64,000 bases of DNA from Agromyces flavus (GCF_900104685.1 NZ_LT629755.1:2790001-2854000); one strand, 5' to 3'. Positions 27,230 to 35,965 are shown, numbered from the stretch's first letter. Numbers and translations are program-made. Notes: a model not told the origin generated them from the sequence alone.

Positions 27230-27308
27230 CCCGTTTCAGGAGAACGGAGGCTGCTCAGGACGATCCCGCGCGACGGATCCTGAGCAGCCTCCGTTCTCCT
27301 GAAACGGG
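27230..27308. repeat. Perfect 31-bp-arm palindromic element, copy 2
   Basis: Arms 27230-27260 and 27278-27308 are exact reverse complements over 31 nt, separated by a 17-nt loop. The left arm contains CCGTTTCAGGAGAACGG and recurs, identical over 27 nt, at 1671-1697. It lies between the LacI gene and the convergent methyltransferase gene, so it could serve as a bidirectional terminator, but conservation with the distant copy shows that it belongs to a repeat family. No open frame or transposase is inside. Confidence 0.9.
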
Positions 27309-27344
27309 GTGTGGCGAGGGGCGCAGCGGATGACGCGGCCCGCG

Positions 27345-28217
27345 TCAGGGCTCGAAGCGCACGTCCGCGGCGTCCGCGAACCGGCGCCGCATGACCTCGA
27401 TCGCCTCGGCATGCTCGTCGACGAGCACGAAGCGGCGCCCGAGCGCGCGCGCGACCGCGCCCGTCGTGCCCGACCCTGCGAACGCGTCGAGCACCCAGTC
27501 GCCCGGCCGGCTCGACGCCTGCACGATGCGCCGCAGCACGCCCTCGGGCTTCTGCGTCGGGTAGCCCGTCTTCTCGCGGCCCGTCGGCGACACGATCGTG
27601 TGCCACCAGACGTCGGTCGGCAGCTTGCCGCGCTCGGCCTTCTCGGGCGTCACGAGGCCGGGAGCCATGTACGGCTCGCGGTCGATGGCCTCGGAGTCGA
27701 ACCAGTACGCGCCGGGGTCCTTCACGTACACGAGGATCGTGTCGTGCTTGGTCGGCCAGCGACGCTTGGACTTGCCGCCGTAGTCGTAGGCCCAGATCAG
27801 CTCGTTGAGGAAGCACTCGCGGCCGAACAGCGCGTCGAGCAGCACCTTGGCGTAGTGCGCCTCGCGGTAGTCGAGGTGCAGGTAGAGCGTGCCGTCATCG
27901 GCGAGCAGCCGCCACGCCTCGGCCAGCCGCGGCTCGAGGAAGGCCCAGTAGTCGTCGAAGCGGTCGTCGTAGCGCATGAGATCGCCGCGGATGCGCTCGT
28001 ACCGCTTGCCCGCGAACCCGGTGATGGTTCCGGATGGTGCGGGGGCCGCGTCATCCGCCCCGCCCTGCCGCACGTGCTTCGTCGACCGACGCGCCTGACT
28101 GCGCCCCGTGTTGAACGGCGGGTCGAGGTAGACGAGCGTGAACCGGCCGTCGGGGAACGCGCTCAGCACGTCGAGGTTGTCGGCGTGGATGATGCGGTCG
28201 GGTTCGTCGGCGGCCAC
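27345..28217 (-). CDS. Solitary site-specific DNA methyltransferase (beta-class N4/N6)
   Basis: The 290-residue enzyme has catalytic motif IV DPPF at residues 32-35, next to LVYLDPPFNTG, and the AdoMet-binding motif I FAGSGTTG near residue 245. That order (IV first, I late) is the beta class of amino-methyltransferases, which methylate adenine N6 or cytosine N4. TQKPE precedes motif I as usual. No restriction enzyme or specificity subunit is adjacent, so it is an orphan that may serve regulation or chromosome maintenance. The start is GTG at 28217, with CAGACT 6 nt upstream (leaderless style). The recognition site is unknown. Confidence 0.88.
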   Translation of the reverse strand: MAADEPDRIIHADNLDVLSAFPDGRFTLVYLDPPFNTGRSQARRSTKHVRQGGADDAAPAPSGTITGFAGKRYERIRGDLMRYDDRFDDYWAFLEPRLAEAWRLLADDGTLYLHLDYREAHYAKVLLDALFGRECFLNELIWAYDYGGKSKRRWPTKHDTILVYVKDPGAYWFDSEAIDREPYMAPGLVTPEKAERGKLPTDVWWHTIVSPTGREKTGYPTQKPEGVLRRIVQASSRPGDWVLDAFAGSGTTGAVARALGRRFVLVDEHAEAIEVMRRRFADAADVRFEP

Positions 28218-28348
28218 CGGTCAAGTCTGCCAGCGGATGTCGCGACCACCCGCCTGCGGGCGGCGGATCGGCCCAAGGTCCCGGTGGCCGCGGCATCCGT
28301 CGACCTAACCTGAACGGAACGGACCCGACGCACGGAAGGGACGGACTC

Positions 28349-28852
28349 ATGCGCGCACTCGTGGTGTACGAGACGATCTGGGGCAACACGGGCGAGCTCG
28401 CGAACGCCATCGCCGACGGGTTGCGATCGGGTGCGGGCGTCGAGGGCGTCGACGTGGTCGAGGCGGTCGACGCGCCCGCGGCGGTCGACCCCGAGGTCGA
28501 CCTCGTGGTGGTCGGCGGGCCGACGCACGCGTTCTCGATGTCGACGGGATCCACTCGGGACTCGGCCCGTCAGCAGGGCGCGACCCGCATCCCGGCGCGC
28601 GGCATCCGCGAGTGGCTCGAGCAGCTCGCCTCGCCGGCGTCGCCGATCGCCGTCGCGACGTTCGACACGCGCACGGTGCACCCGCGCCTGCCGGGCTCGG
28701 CCGCGAAGAAGGCGCTCAAGCAGCTGGTCGCGAAGGGGTTCCGGCCCGTCGACAAACCGCACACGTTCGGCGTGCACGGCTACTCGGGCCCGATCGCGGA
28801 CGGCGAGCTGGACCAGGCGCGCCAGTGGGGCGCGACACTCGTCGACACGTAG
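28349..28852 (+). CDS. Flavodoxin-family protein
   Basis: The 167-residue cytoplasmic protein has a flavodoxin-like FMN fold: ALVVYETIWGNTGELANAI supplies the phosphate-binding loop (normally T/S-x-T/S-G-x-T), LVVVGGPTHAFSMS is the second FMN loop and VATFDTR a later strand. The loop ETIWGNT is slightly unusual for long-known flavodoxins but common in actinobacterial relatives. It may carry electrons or reduce quinones. GGAAGGGA lies upstream of the ATG. Single-gene unit. Confidence 0.8.
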   Translation: MRALVVYETIWGNTGELANAIADGLRSGAGVEGVDVVEAVDAPAAVDPEVDLVVVGGPTHAFSMSTGSTRDSARQQGATRIPARGIREWLEQLASPASPIAVATFDTRTVHPRLPGSAAKKALKQLVAKGFRPVDKPHTFGVHGYSGPIADGELDQARQWGATLVDT

Positions 28853-28909
28853 GACACACTCCGTCGCGCGCAACGGCGCGCACGTCATCGGTCGCCGCGT
28901 TCGGCAGGT

Positions 28910-29230
28910 TCAGCGGTCGACGTCGAGGCGGATACGACCGCGGAAACGGTCGGGATCGTCGTCGTCAGCGTCGGCCGCCGCGAACGCGATGCCCTTGTCG
29001 CCGTCGCCGGGCACGGGCGCGGGTACGGGCAGGCGCGCTTGGCGGTCGACCTCGACCTGCGCCTCGTACTTGCGCGGGGCGAAGACCTCGTCGCCGATCA
29101 TCATGACCGCTGCGCCCGACGGCTTGCCGCGCTTGGTCTTGTCGGACAGGTCGATCCACCCGAGGCGCACCGCGATCACGCCGAGCGCGATCACGCCGCC
29201 TCCGATGAGGAGGATCATCCACCAGTCCAC
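28910..29230 (-). CDS. Single-TM membrane protein, unknown function
   Basis: I do not recognise this 106-residue protein beyond its layout. The N-terminal membrane helix (MILLIGGGVIALGVIAVRLGWI, about residues 5-26) is followed by a cytoplasmic part with AAVMMIGDEVFAPRKYEAQVEVDRQ and an acidic tail (ADADDDDPDRFRGRIRLDVDR). The GTG start at 29230 is preceded by TAGAAT 6 nt upstream, the same leaderless arrangement as several neighbours, which supports the start. Similar small proteins are common in actinobacteria. Confidence 0.7.
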   Translation of the reverse strand: MDWWMILLIGGGVIALGVIAVRLGWIDLSDKTKRGKPSGAAVMMIGDEVFAPRKYEAQVEVDRQARLPVPAPVPGDGDKGIAFAAADADDDDPDRFRGRIRLDVDR

Positions 29231-29300
29231 CCCGCGATTCTAGACGGAGTGACGACCGCTCACATTCAGGGGTTCCACAGGCCGCTTCGGCGCCGCGCCC

Positions 29301-30350
29301 TCACGGCACGCGCTGCAGCCACTCCTCGGTCGCGAACTTCGAGGCGACGAGCGCCTCGGCCTCGGCGAGCTCGTCGGGGGTCACCGACCCGGGCGTCGCG
29401 CCGTACAGGTTCGTGAAGGTGTCCTTCAGCCGCTCGATGACCTCGGCGCGCGGCAGGCCCGTCTGCGAGCGCAGCGGGTCGACGCGCTTGGCCGCCGACG
29501 CGATGCCCTTGTCGCTGATCTTCTCGCGGCCGATGCGCAGCACCTCGAGCATCTTGGCGTTGTCGAGGTCGTAGGCCATGGTCACGTGGTGGAGCACGCC
29601 GCCCGAGCCGAGACGCTTCTGCGCCGCGCCGCCGATCTTGCCGGCGGGGCTCGCGATGTCGTTGAGCGGCTGGTAGGTCGCCTCGATGCCGAGCGAGCGC
29701 AGGCCCTGCAGCACCCAGTCGTCGAGGAACGCGTACGAGTCGGCGAAGCTCATGCCCTGCACGAGCTCGGCCGGCACGTACAGCGAGTACGTGACGACGT
29801 TGCCTTTCTCCATCATCATCGCGCCGCCGCCCGAGATGCGGCGCACGACGTCGAAGCCGTAGCGGGCCGCGCCATCCGGGTCGACCTCGTTCTTGACCGA
29901 CTGGAACGAGCCGATCACGACCGCCGACTCCTCCCACTCCCAGAAGCGCAGCGTGGGCTTGCGGCGACCCTCGCCGACCCGCGTCGCGAGCACCTCGTCG
30001 AGCGCGAGGTGCAGGCGCGGAGGCACGGCGGGGTCGTGCACGATCTCCCACTCGTAATCGGCCCAGGTCGTGGCATCCGTCAACGCCCGGCGCACCGCGA
30101 CCGCGACCGCCTCGGCCGAGAAGCCGAGCATGACGGCGTCGGCCCGAAGCCCCTTGGTGATCGCCGCGGCGATCTGCTTGGCGTCGGATGCCGCGGGCAG
30201 GCCCTCGATCGCGGCGTTGATGTCGTCGAGCGCCTCGTCGGGTTCGAGGAAGAAGTCGCCCGCGACGCGCGCGTTGCGGATCGCGCCGCCCTCGACGTCG
30301 AAGTCGACGACCACGAGCTTGCCCCCGGGGACCTTGTACTCACCGTGCAT
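29301..30350 (-). CDS. lplA: Lipoate-protein ligase A with N-terminal accessory domain
   Basis: LplA attaches free lipoate to lipoyl domains of dehydrogenase complexes, using ATP. In this 349-residue protein the accessory domain comes first (MHGEYKVPGGKLVVVDFDVEGG ... DDINAAIEGLP, residues 1 to about 95). The catalytic domain follows, with VVIGSFQSVKNEV, the signature RRISGGGAM and the lipoate-binding lysine region KIGGAAQKR. In E. coli LplA the accessory domain is C-terminal. Minus-strand TAGGCT ends 7 nt before the ATG, indicating a leaderless message. Confidence 0.88.
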   Translation of the reverse strand: MHGEYKVPGGKLVVVDFDVEGGAIRNARVAGDFFLEPDEALDDINAAIEGLPAASDAKQIAAAITKGLRADAVMLGFSAEAVAVAVRRALTDATTWADYEWEIVHDPAVPPRLHLALDEVLATRVGEGRRKPTLRFWEWEESAVVIGSFQSVKNEVDPDGAARYGFDVVRRISGGGAMMMEKGNVVTYSLYVPAELVQGMSFADSYAFLDDWVLQGLRSLGIEATYQPLNDIASPAGKIGGAAQKRLGSGGVLHHVTMAYDLDNAKMLEVLRIGREKISDKGIASAAKRVDPLRSQTGLPRAEVIERLKDTFTNLYGATPGSVTPDELAEAEALVASKFATEEWLQRVP

Positions 30351-30510
30351 GGGCTCCAGCCTACGGATGCCGCGGCGGCCCCGGCGGCCGGGTCGGCCGC
30401 CGCTCGTCGGACAGGATCCGGCGGACGGCACGGGTCACGGCCGCCGGAATTCGTCCAACCTGCGGGCTGGGCGCTTACGATCGCAGAAGACGAGGAACCG
30501 GGGGTGCGCC

Positions 30511-31134
30511 ATGACCACGCTGTTCCTGGCGCGGCACGGCGAGACCGTGTGGCACGCCGAGCACCGGTACGCGGGTTCCTCCGACGTCGAGCTCACCGAC
30601 CACGGGCTGGTGCAGGCGGACGAGCTGGGCGAGTGGGCGGCCCGTGCGCGACTGTCGGCGATCGTCGCGTCACCGCTGCAGCGCGCACGGCTGACCGCGA
30701 AGCCGGCGGCGGATGCCTCGGGGCTCGACACGCGCATCGATCCGCGTCTCGTCGAGATCGACTTCGGGTCGGGCGAGGGGCTCACGCCCGGCGAGCTCGA
30801 CGAGCGGATGCCGGCCGAGTGGAAGGCGTTCGAGCGCCATCCGGCCCGTCAGCCCATGCCGGCGGGCGAGTCGGGCGTCGAGGGCATCGCCCGCGCGCTG
30901 CCCGCGCTGCTCGAGCTCGTCGACGAGTTCCCGCACGGGCGCGTGCTCGTCGTCACGCATGCGACGCTCATGCGGCTCGTGCTCTGCGAGCTGCTCGGCC
31001 TCGACCCCGACCGCTACCGCGAGCTGTTCCCGGTCGTCGAGAACTGCGCGCTCACCGACCTGCGCTTGGAGGAGCTCGACGGGCGGCGACGCGCGCGCCT
31101 CCTGGGATTCAACGTGCCGCCTCGCGCGTACTGA
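30511..31134 (+). CDS. Histidine phosphatase (phosphoglycerate mutase-like)
   Basis: This 207-residue enzyme of branch 1 of the histidine phosphatase superfamily has the phosphorylated His in LARHGETVWH (RHG motif, residues 8-10), a second arginine in ASPLQRAR, catalytic Glu in EIDFGSGEG and the second His in VVTHATLMR. These are the full catalytic set. Likely substrates are small phosphate esters; cofactor-dependent mutase activity is less likely at this length. The start is uncertain: the ATG has only a weak GGGGGTG site. A TACGAT element lies about 30 nt upstream. Confidence 0.88.
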   Translation: MTTLFLARHGETVWHAEHRYAGSSDVELTDHGLVQADELGEWAARARLSAIVASPLQRARLTAKPAADASGLDTRIDPRLVEIDFGSGEGLTPGELDERMPAEWKAFERHPARQPMPAGESGVEGIARALPALLELVDEFPHGRVLVVTHATLMRLVLCELLGLDPDRYRELFPVVENCALTDLRLEELDGRRRARLLGFNVPPRAY

Positions 31135-31162
31135 CGCGCGGCTCCGCGGACCGATCGGTGGC

Positions 31163-32011
31163 TCAGTCGACCGCGAAACGCTCGTCGAGCCAGCGAATGA
31201 GGTCGGCGCGGACCTCCTCGCGGTTGATCTCGTTGAAGACCTCGTGCCGCGCCTCGTCGTAGACGATGAGGGTGGCGTCGGCGAGATGGGCACGACGTCG
31301 GTAGTCCTTGAGGAGCGCCCGCGCACTCCGCTCGCCTGCCACAGGGTCGTCGGAGCCCACCAGGATGAGGAGCGGGAGCTCGCTCGGGATGCGCTTCGAC
31401 GGCCGCGTGATGAGCGTGAACGACTGGGGCCACCCGAACAGCTGCTGCAGCGTGCGCTCGGTCGTGTACGGATCGGCCATGAAGTCGCGCGCGACCTGCG
31501 GGTCGCGGCTGAGCCACTCGACGGGCGTGCCATCCGGTCTCGCGAATCGCTTGTTGAGATCGCCGATGTTCGTGTACCCGAGCTGCAGCCACGCCGTTCC
31601 GCTCAGCACGACCCCGTCGTACCGGTCGGGGTGGCGGTTGACCACGTGCTGGGTCATGAACGAGCCCCAGGAATGACCGAGGATCACGAGCGGGACGTCG
31701 TCGCCCTCGGTCTCGCGGATGACCTCGCCGAACCGCGCGACACCCGCGATGGCGGCGCGCATCCCGCCGGGCCCCGGCCGGCCCATCCGATCGCGGCCGC
31801 CGCCGTGCTGCGCGAATCCCGTGCGGCCGTGCCCGCGGTGGTCGTCGGCCCAGACCGAGTACCCCGCCGCGTTCAGTGCGCCGATCAGCTCGGCGTACCG
31901 CCCGGAGTGCTCCCCGATGCCGTGCGCGAGCTGGATCACGGCGACCGGATCGGGCACGCGCCAGTTCTCGTAGTGGATCTCCACGCCCCAGGCGTCGGTG
32001 AACGTCGGCAT
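31163..32011 (-). CDS. Alpha/beta hydrolase, monoacylglycerol lipase-like
   Basis: The 282-residue cytoplasmic hydrolase has the order typical of Hydrolase_4/monoglyceride lipases: LAHGIGEHSGRY (oxyanion hole), WADDHRGHGRTG, nucleophile elbow LGHSWGSFM, an acid in LVGSDDPVAG and the catalytic His in YDEARHEVFNE. The cap region differs from the best-known lipases, so the substrate is uncertain. CAGGAT ends 6 nt before the ATG (leaderless style). It is divergent from the marR gene, sharing a 116-bp control region. Confidence 0.87.
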   Translation of the reverse strand: MPTFTDAWGVEIHYENWRVPDPVAVIQLAHGIGEHSGRYAELIGALNAAGYSVWADDHRGHGRTGFAQHGGGRDRMGRPGPGGMRAAIAGVARFGEVIRETEGDDVPLVILGHSWGSFMTQHVVNRHPDRYDGVVLSGTAWLQLGYTNIGDLNKRFARPDGTPVEWLSRDPQVARDFMADPYTTERTLQQLFGWPQSFTLITRPSKRIPSELPLLILVGSDDPVAGERSARALLKDYRRRAHLADATLIVYDEARHEVFNEINREEVRADLIRWLDERFAVD

Positions 32012-32097
32012 GCGCTCATCCTGTCATCGACCGGGGCGGCCGGCGGCCGGCGGATGCCGCGGGTCCGCCGCGTGCACGGTGGGTCCGCGAGGAATCA

Positions 32098-32123
32098 TTA
32101 GCCACACTAATTTGTTATGCTAA
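32098..32123. promoter_or_regulatory. MarR promoter with flanking TTAGC/GCTAA inverted repeat
   Basis: TTAGC (32098-32102) and GCTAA (32119-32123) form an inverted repeat in a strikingly AT-rich patch. It overlaps a -10 element, TATGCT (32116-32121), placed 6 nt before the marR ATG. This fits an autorepressor site over a leaderless promoter. Confidence 0.55.
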
Positions 32124-32127
32124 ATAC

Positions 32128-32589
32128 ATGACCGCAACCGTCGCCCCTGCTCCCGCGCGCCCCAAGCGCGCAACGCTCGCCGAGCAGAGCACCGAGTTGC
32201 GCCTCTCGGTCATGCGCCTCGCCCGCCGCATGCGGCAGGAGCGCGCCGACACCGAGCTCAGCGCGACCCAGTACGCCGCCCTGGCGTGGACGGCCAGCGA
32301 GGGCCCGCTCACTCCGGGCCGGCTCGCCGAGCTCGAGCGGGTCACGCCGCCCTCGATGAACCGCACCGTGAACTGCCTCGTCGAATCGGGCCTCCTCGTG
32401 CGCGAGGGCTCCCCCGACGACGGGCGCAAGATCCTGCTGCACGCCACCGAGGCCGGTCACGAGATCGTGCGCGAGACCCGCCGCCGTCGCGACGCCTGGC
32501 TCGCGAAGCGCCTGGCCGCCCTCACCCCCGACGAACGCAACACCATCGCCGCCGCAACCGACATCCTCAGGAGGCTCACCGACCAGTGA
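32128..32589 (+). CDS. MarR-family transcriptional regulator
   Basis: The 153-residue protein has a winged helix fold: LRLSVMRLARRMRQERADTELSATQYAALAWTASEGPLTPGRLAELERV, a recognition helix PPSMNRTVNCLVESGLLVREG and the wing SPDDGRKILLHATEAG (DxRxx motif). It probably represses itself and the efflux gene that follows, whose GTG start overlaps its stop codon (GTGA). The ligand is unknown. The start is supported by TATGCT 6 nt before the ATG. Confidence 0.9.
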   Translation: MTATVAPAPARPKRATLAEQSTELRLSVMRLARRMRQERADTELSATQYAALAWTASEGPLTPGRLAELERVTPPSMNRTVNCLVESGLLVREGSPDDGRKILLHATEAGHEIVRETRRRRDAWLAKRLAALTPDERNTIAAATDILRRLTDQ

Positions 32590-34016
32590 AGTCCATGTTC
32601 CGCTCCCTCGCGTCGGTCGACTACCGCATCTGGTTCGTCGGCGCGCTCATTTCCAACATCGGCGCCTGGATGCAGGCCACCGCCCAGAGCTGGGTCGTGC
32701 TCACCGAGCTGACCGACAACGACGCACTCGCCGTCGGCATCACGATGGCGCTGCAGTTCGCGCCCCAGCTGCTGCTCGTGCCCGTGACCGGGCTCATCGC
32801 CGACCGCTTCGAGCGCCGCAAGATCCTCATGGTGACCCAGAGCGCCCTCATGGTGCTCGGCTTCGCGCTCGGCGCGCTGCTCATCCTCGGCCACGCCGAG
32901 CTCTGGCACCTCTACGTCTTCGCCGGCCTGCTCGGCATCGTGAACGCGATCGACACGCCCGCGCGCCAGACGTTCGTCGCCGACCTCGTCTCGTCGTCCA
33001 ACATGTCGAACGCGGTCGCCCTCAACTCGGCGTCCTTCAACGCAGCGCGCATGATCGGCCCGGCCGCCGCTGGCCTGCTCATCGTGCTCGTCGGCACCGG
33101 CTGGGTCTTCGTTATCAACGCCGTCACGTTCATCGCGGTGCTCGTCGCGCTCGCCAAGCTGAGCGGTGCCAAGGTGCGACGGATGCCGCGGGCCCCCCAG
33201 GAGCGCGGCGCCTTCGTCGCCGGCTTCCGCTACGTGGCGGGCCGACCCGACCTCGCCGTCGTGTTCGTCATGGTGTTCCTCATCGGCGCGTTCGGCATGA
33301 ACTTCCCGATCTTCTCGTCGACCATGGCAGTCGAGTTCGGGCGCGGCGCCGGCGAGTACGGGCTGCTCTCGTCGATCCTCGCGATCGGCTCGCTGACGGG
33401 CGCGCTGCTCGCCGCCAAGCGCGAGCGCGCCCGCATCCGCGTGATCATCGCCGCCGTCGCGTTCTTCGGCGTGGCCGCGACGGTCGCCGCCGTCATGCCG
33501 ACGTACTGGCTGTTCGCCGCGTCGACCGTGTTCATCGGCTTCACGATCGTCACGATGCTGACGACCGCGAACGGGTACGTGCAGACCACGACCGACCCGC
33601 TGCTGCGCGGTCGCGTCATGGCGATCTACATGGCGATCCTCTCGGGCGGCACGCCGATCGGCGCGCCCATCGTGGGTGCCGTGGCCAACGCCTGGGGTCC
33701 TCGCTGGGCGCTCGGCGTCGCGGCCGCCGCGGCGGCGGTCGCCGCACTCATCGGCCTCGGCTGGCTCATCGTCGCCCGCGGCCTGCGCGTCGTGCGCCAT
33801 CCGGCAGCGGGCTGGATGCCCCGACTCGCGCTCGACTACGCCGAGGCGCCGACCGCGGCCATCGCGGTGCCCCTCACGCGTCCGGTCGACGTGGTGAAGC
33901 GGCAGCCCGCCCCGCACGCGGGCGCCGCCGAGCGCCCGCCGGTGGCACCCGAACGCCCGGCCGCATCGACGCGTCCGACGCCGTCTCCCACCGCCCCCGC
34001 GGCATCCGGCACCTGA
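32586..34016 (+). CDS. MFS efflux transporter (MFS_3/EntS type)
   Basis: The 476-residue transporter has 12 predicted membrane helices. FVGALISNIGAWMQATAQSWVVLTELT at the N-terminus and the loop IADRFERRKILM are typical of the EntS/MFS_3 exporter group. IDTPARQTFVADLV and NAVALNSASFNAARMIGPAAAG are also characteristic. A Pro/Ala/Thr-rich cytoplasmic tail of about 75 residues follows the last helix. It is co-translated with the MarR gene, which suggests drug or metabolite export induced by ligand. GTG at 32586 is the coupled start; an ATG 3 codons later is an alternative. Confidence 0.88.
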   Translation: MKSMFRSLASVDYRIWFVGALISNIGAWMQATAQSWVVLTELTDNDALAVGITMALQFAPQLLLVPVTGLIADRFERRKILMVTQSALMVLGFALGALLILGHAELWHLYVFAGLLGIVNAIDTPARQTFVADLVSSSNMSNAVALNSASFNAARMIGPAAAGLLIVLVGTGWVFVINAVTFIAVLVALAKLSGAKVRRMPRAPQERGAFVAGFRYVAGRPDLAVVFVMVFLIGAFGMNFPIFSSTMAVEFGRGAGEYGLLSSILAIGSLTGALLAAKRERARIRVIIAAVAFFGVAATVAAVMPTYWLFAASTVFIGFTIVTMLTTANGYVQTTTDPLLRGRVMAIYMAILSGGTPIGAPIVGAVANAWGPRWALGVAAAAAAVAALIGLGWLIVARGLRVVRHPAAGWMPRLALDYAEAPTAAIAVPLTRPVDVVKRQPAPHAGAAERPPVAPERPAASTRPTPSPTAPAASGT

Positions 34017-34194
34017 CGCCGCGCGCGGTCTCGGTCGGGCCATGCCATGGCCGCGCTCGCGATGACACCCCTTGACCGATCGCCCCATCTGTGGAAAGAG
34101 TGGTCGAGTCCGGTGAACCGCCCCAGGCTCGCCGGCACCCCCCTTCCGGACGATCGACGCCCGGTCCACCACTGCAGAGTCGCAGGGAGAAACC

Positions 34195-35835
34195 GTGAAG
34201 AACATCACCAGAGCAGGCGTGGGAGTCGTGGCCGTCGCGGCCGTCGTCACCATGGCTGCGACCACCGCGAACGCCGCCGTACCGACGGATACGAGCGCGC
34301 TGCGCGAGGCCGTCACATCCGACGCGATCATGGACCACCTCGCTGAGCTCCAGGAGATCGCCGATGACAACGACGGCACGCGGGCCAGCGGCACCGAGGG
34401 ATATGCCGACTCCATCGACTACATCAAGGAACTGCTCACCGACGCGGGCTACGTGGTGAGCGAGCAGAAGTTCCTATTCAACTCCTTCCGCGAGCTGTCG
34501 GAGCCCGTGTTCGACGTCGTCGTGCCAGACCTGCCGGCGTACGTCCCGGGCGAGGACTTCTTCACCGCCGAATACTCGGGCAGCGGCGACGTGACTGCCC
34601 CGCTCGAGGCCGTCGACCTCGTGCTGCCGCCCGGTGCGACGGCCAGCACGTCCAACAGCGGCTGCGAGCCCGAGGACTTCGCGGACTTCACCGCGGGCAA
34701 CATCGCGCTCGTCCAGCGCGGCACGTGCGACTTCTCGGTCAAGGCCGCGAACGCCTATGACGCCGGAGCCGTCGGTGTCATCATCTTCAACGAGGGCCAG
34801 GAAGGCCGCCAGGAGACGCTGAACGCGACGCTCGGCGACCAGTTCAGCGACGAGATCCCGGTCGTGGGCACGTCGTTCGCGATCGGTGACGAGCTGGCCG
34901 CGCTGCTCGAGGAGGGCGAGGTCGTCGTCCACCTCAAGACCGACACGCTCATCGAGCTCGACGTGCCGACGTCGAACCTCATCGCCGAGACGCCGACCGG
35001 TCGCGACGACCGCGTCGTGATGGCCGGTGCGCACCTCGACTCCGTGCCCGACGGGCCCGGCATCGAGGACAACGGCACGGGTTCGGCCGCGCTGCTCGAG
35101 ATCGCGCTGCAGATGGCCGACCTCGGCATCGAACCGCGCAACACCGTGCGATTCGCGTGGTGGGGCGCCGAGGAGGCCGGACTCGTCGGGTCGCAGTACT
35201 ACGTCGACCAGCTGAGCAAGCGGGAGCAGAAGAACATCCAGCTCTACCTCAACTTCGACATGATCGGCTCGCCGAACTACGCCCGCTTCATCTACGACGG
35301 CAGCGGTGACGCGTTCGGCATCAAGGGCCCGACCGGCAGCGGAAACATCGAGGGCGTCTTCGAGTCGTACTTCGACTCGCAGGGCCTCGCGTCGGAGCCG
35401 ACCGCCTTCGACGGGCGCTCGGACTACGACGCGTTCATCAGCGCGGGCATCCCGGCGGGCGGCCTGTTCACCGGAGCCGAGGACAACAAGACTCCTGAGC
35501 AGGTGGCGCTCTACGGCGGCCTCGCGACCTTCGATGGCCAGCCGGTGTCGTACGACCCGTGCTATCACCAGCCCTGCGACAGCATGGACCCGATCGACGA
35601 CGGCGCTGACGCCGACCTGTACGAGGCGATCAACGACGCGTATGACGGTGCGCTCGAGTACGACAACGTGATCACGAACGTGAACACGCTCGCACTCGAG
35701 GAGATGTCGGATGCCGCGGCGCACGCCATCCTCACCTTCGCGATGTCGACGGGGTCGGTGAGCGGCACGGCGAAGGCCTCGCCGAACGCGACCCTGCACG
35801 CGGGAGAGCACCTGGGCTCCCACTTCCGTCGCTGA
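34195..35835 (+). CDS. Secreted M28 aminopeptidase with PA domain
   Basis: The 546-residue exported zinc aminopeptidase resembles aminopeptidase S/Y. The signal peptide ends near ANAA (about residue 28). A PA domain is inserted at about residues 130-240 (IALVQRGTCDFSVKAANAYDAGAVGVIIFNEG). Zinc ligands and catalytic residues are in AGAHLDSVPDGPGIEDNGTG, WWGAEEAGLVGS, LNFDMIG and PCYHQPCDS. The start is GTG at 34195, with AGGGAGA upstream. It probably frees amino acids from extracellular peptides. A hairpin terminator follows. Confidence 0.92.
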   Translation: MKNITRAGVGVVAVAAVVTMAATTANAAVPTDTSALREAVTSDAIMDHLAELQEIADDNDGTRASGTEGYADSIDYIKELLTDAGYVVSEQKFLFNSFRELSEPVFDVVVPDLPAYVPGEDFFTAEYSGSGDVTAPLEAVDLVLPPGATASTSNSGCEPEDFADFTAGNIALVQRGTCDFSVKAANAYDAGAVGVIIFNEGQEGRQETLNATLGDQFSDEIPVVGTSFAIGDELAALLEEGEVVVHLKTDTLIELDVPTSNLIAETPTGRDDRVVMAGAHLDSVPDGPGIEDNGTGSAALLEIALQMADLGIEPRNTVRFAWWGAEEAGLVGSQYYVDQLSKREQKNIQLYLNFDMIGSPNYARFIYDGSGDAFGIKGPTGSGNIEGVFESYFDSQGLASEPTAFDGRSDYDAFISAGIPAGGLFTGAEDNKTPEQVALYGGLATFDGQPVSYDPCYHQPCDSMDPIDDGADADLYEAINDAYDGALEYDNVITNVNTLALEEMSDAAAHAILTFAMSTGSVSGTAKASPNATLHAGEHLGSHFRR

Positions 35836-35847
35836 CGCAACCTGACG

Positions 35848-35883
35848 ATCGGCCCCTCGCACCTCTCGGTGCGGGGGGCCGAT
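35848..35883 (+). terminator. Terminator-like hairpin after M28 peptidase
   Basis: A 15-bp stem (35848-35862 with 35869-35883, ATCGGCCCC...GGGGCCGAT, one G-T wobble) has a 6-nt loop, 12 nt past the stop codon. There is no U tract, as is common in high-GC actinobacteria. Confidence 0.75.
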
Positions 35884-35965
35884 CCGCGCGTCCGGGCCTC
35901 GACGTCGGGGCGCGGCGATACGGTACCCGTACGCCCTGCCGTGCTGCCGACCGAGACGAGACGCC

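Noticed and set aside
27230..27308. Palindrome considered as terminal inverted repeats of an insertion sequence
   Set aside because: The arms are only 17 nt apart, with no transposase or open frame between them and no evident target-site duplication. A hairpin-type repeat fits better.
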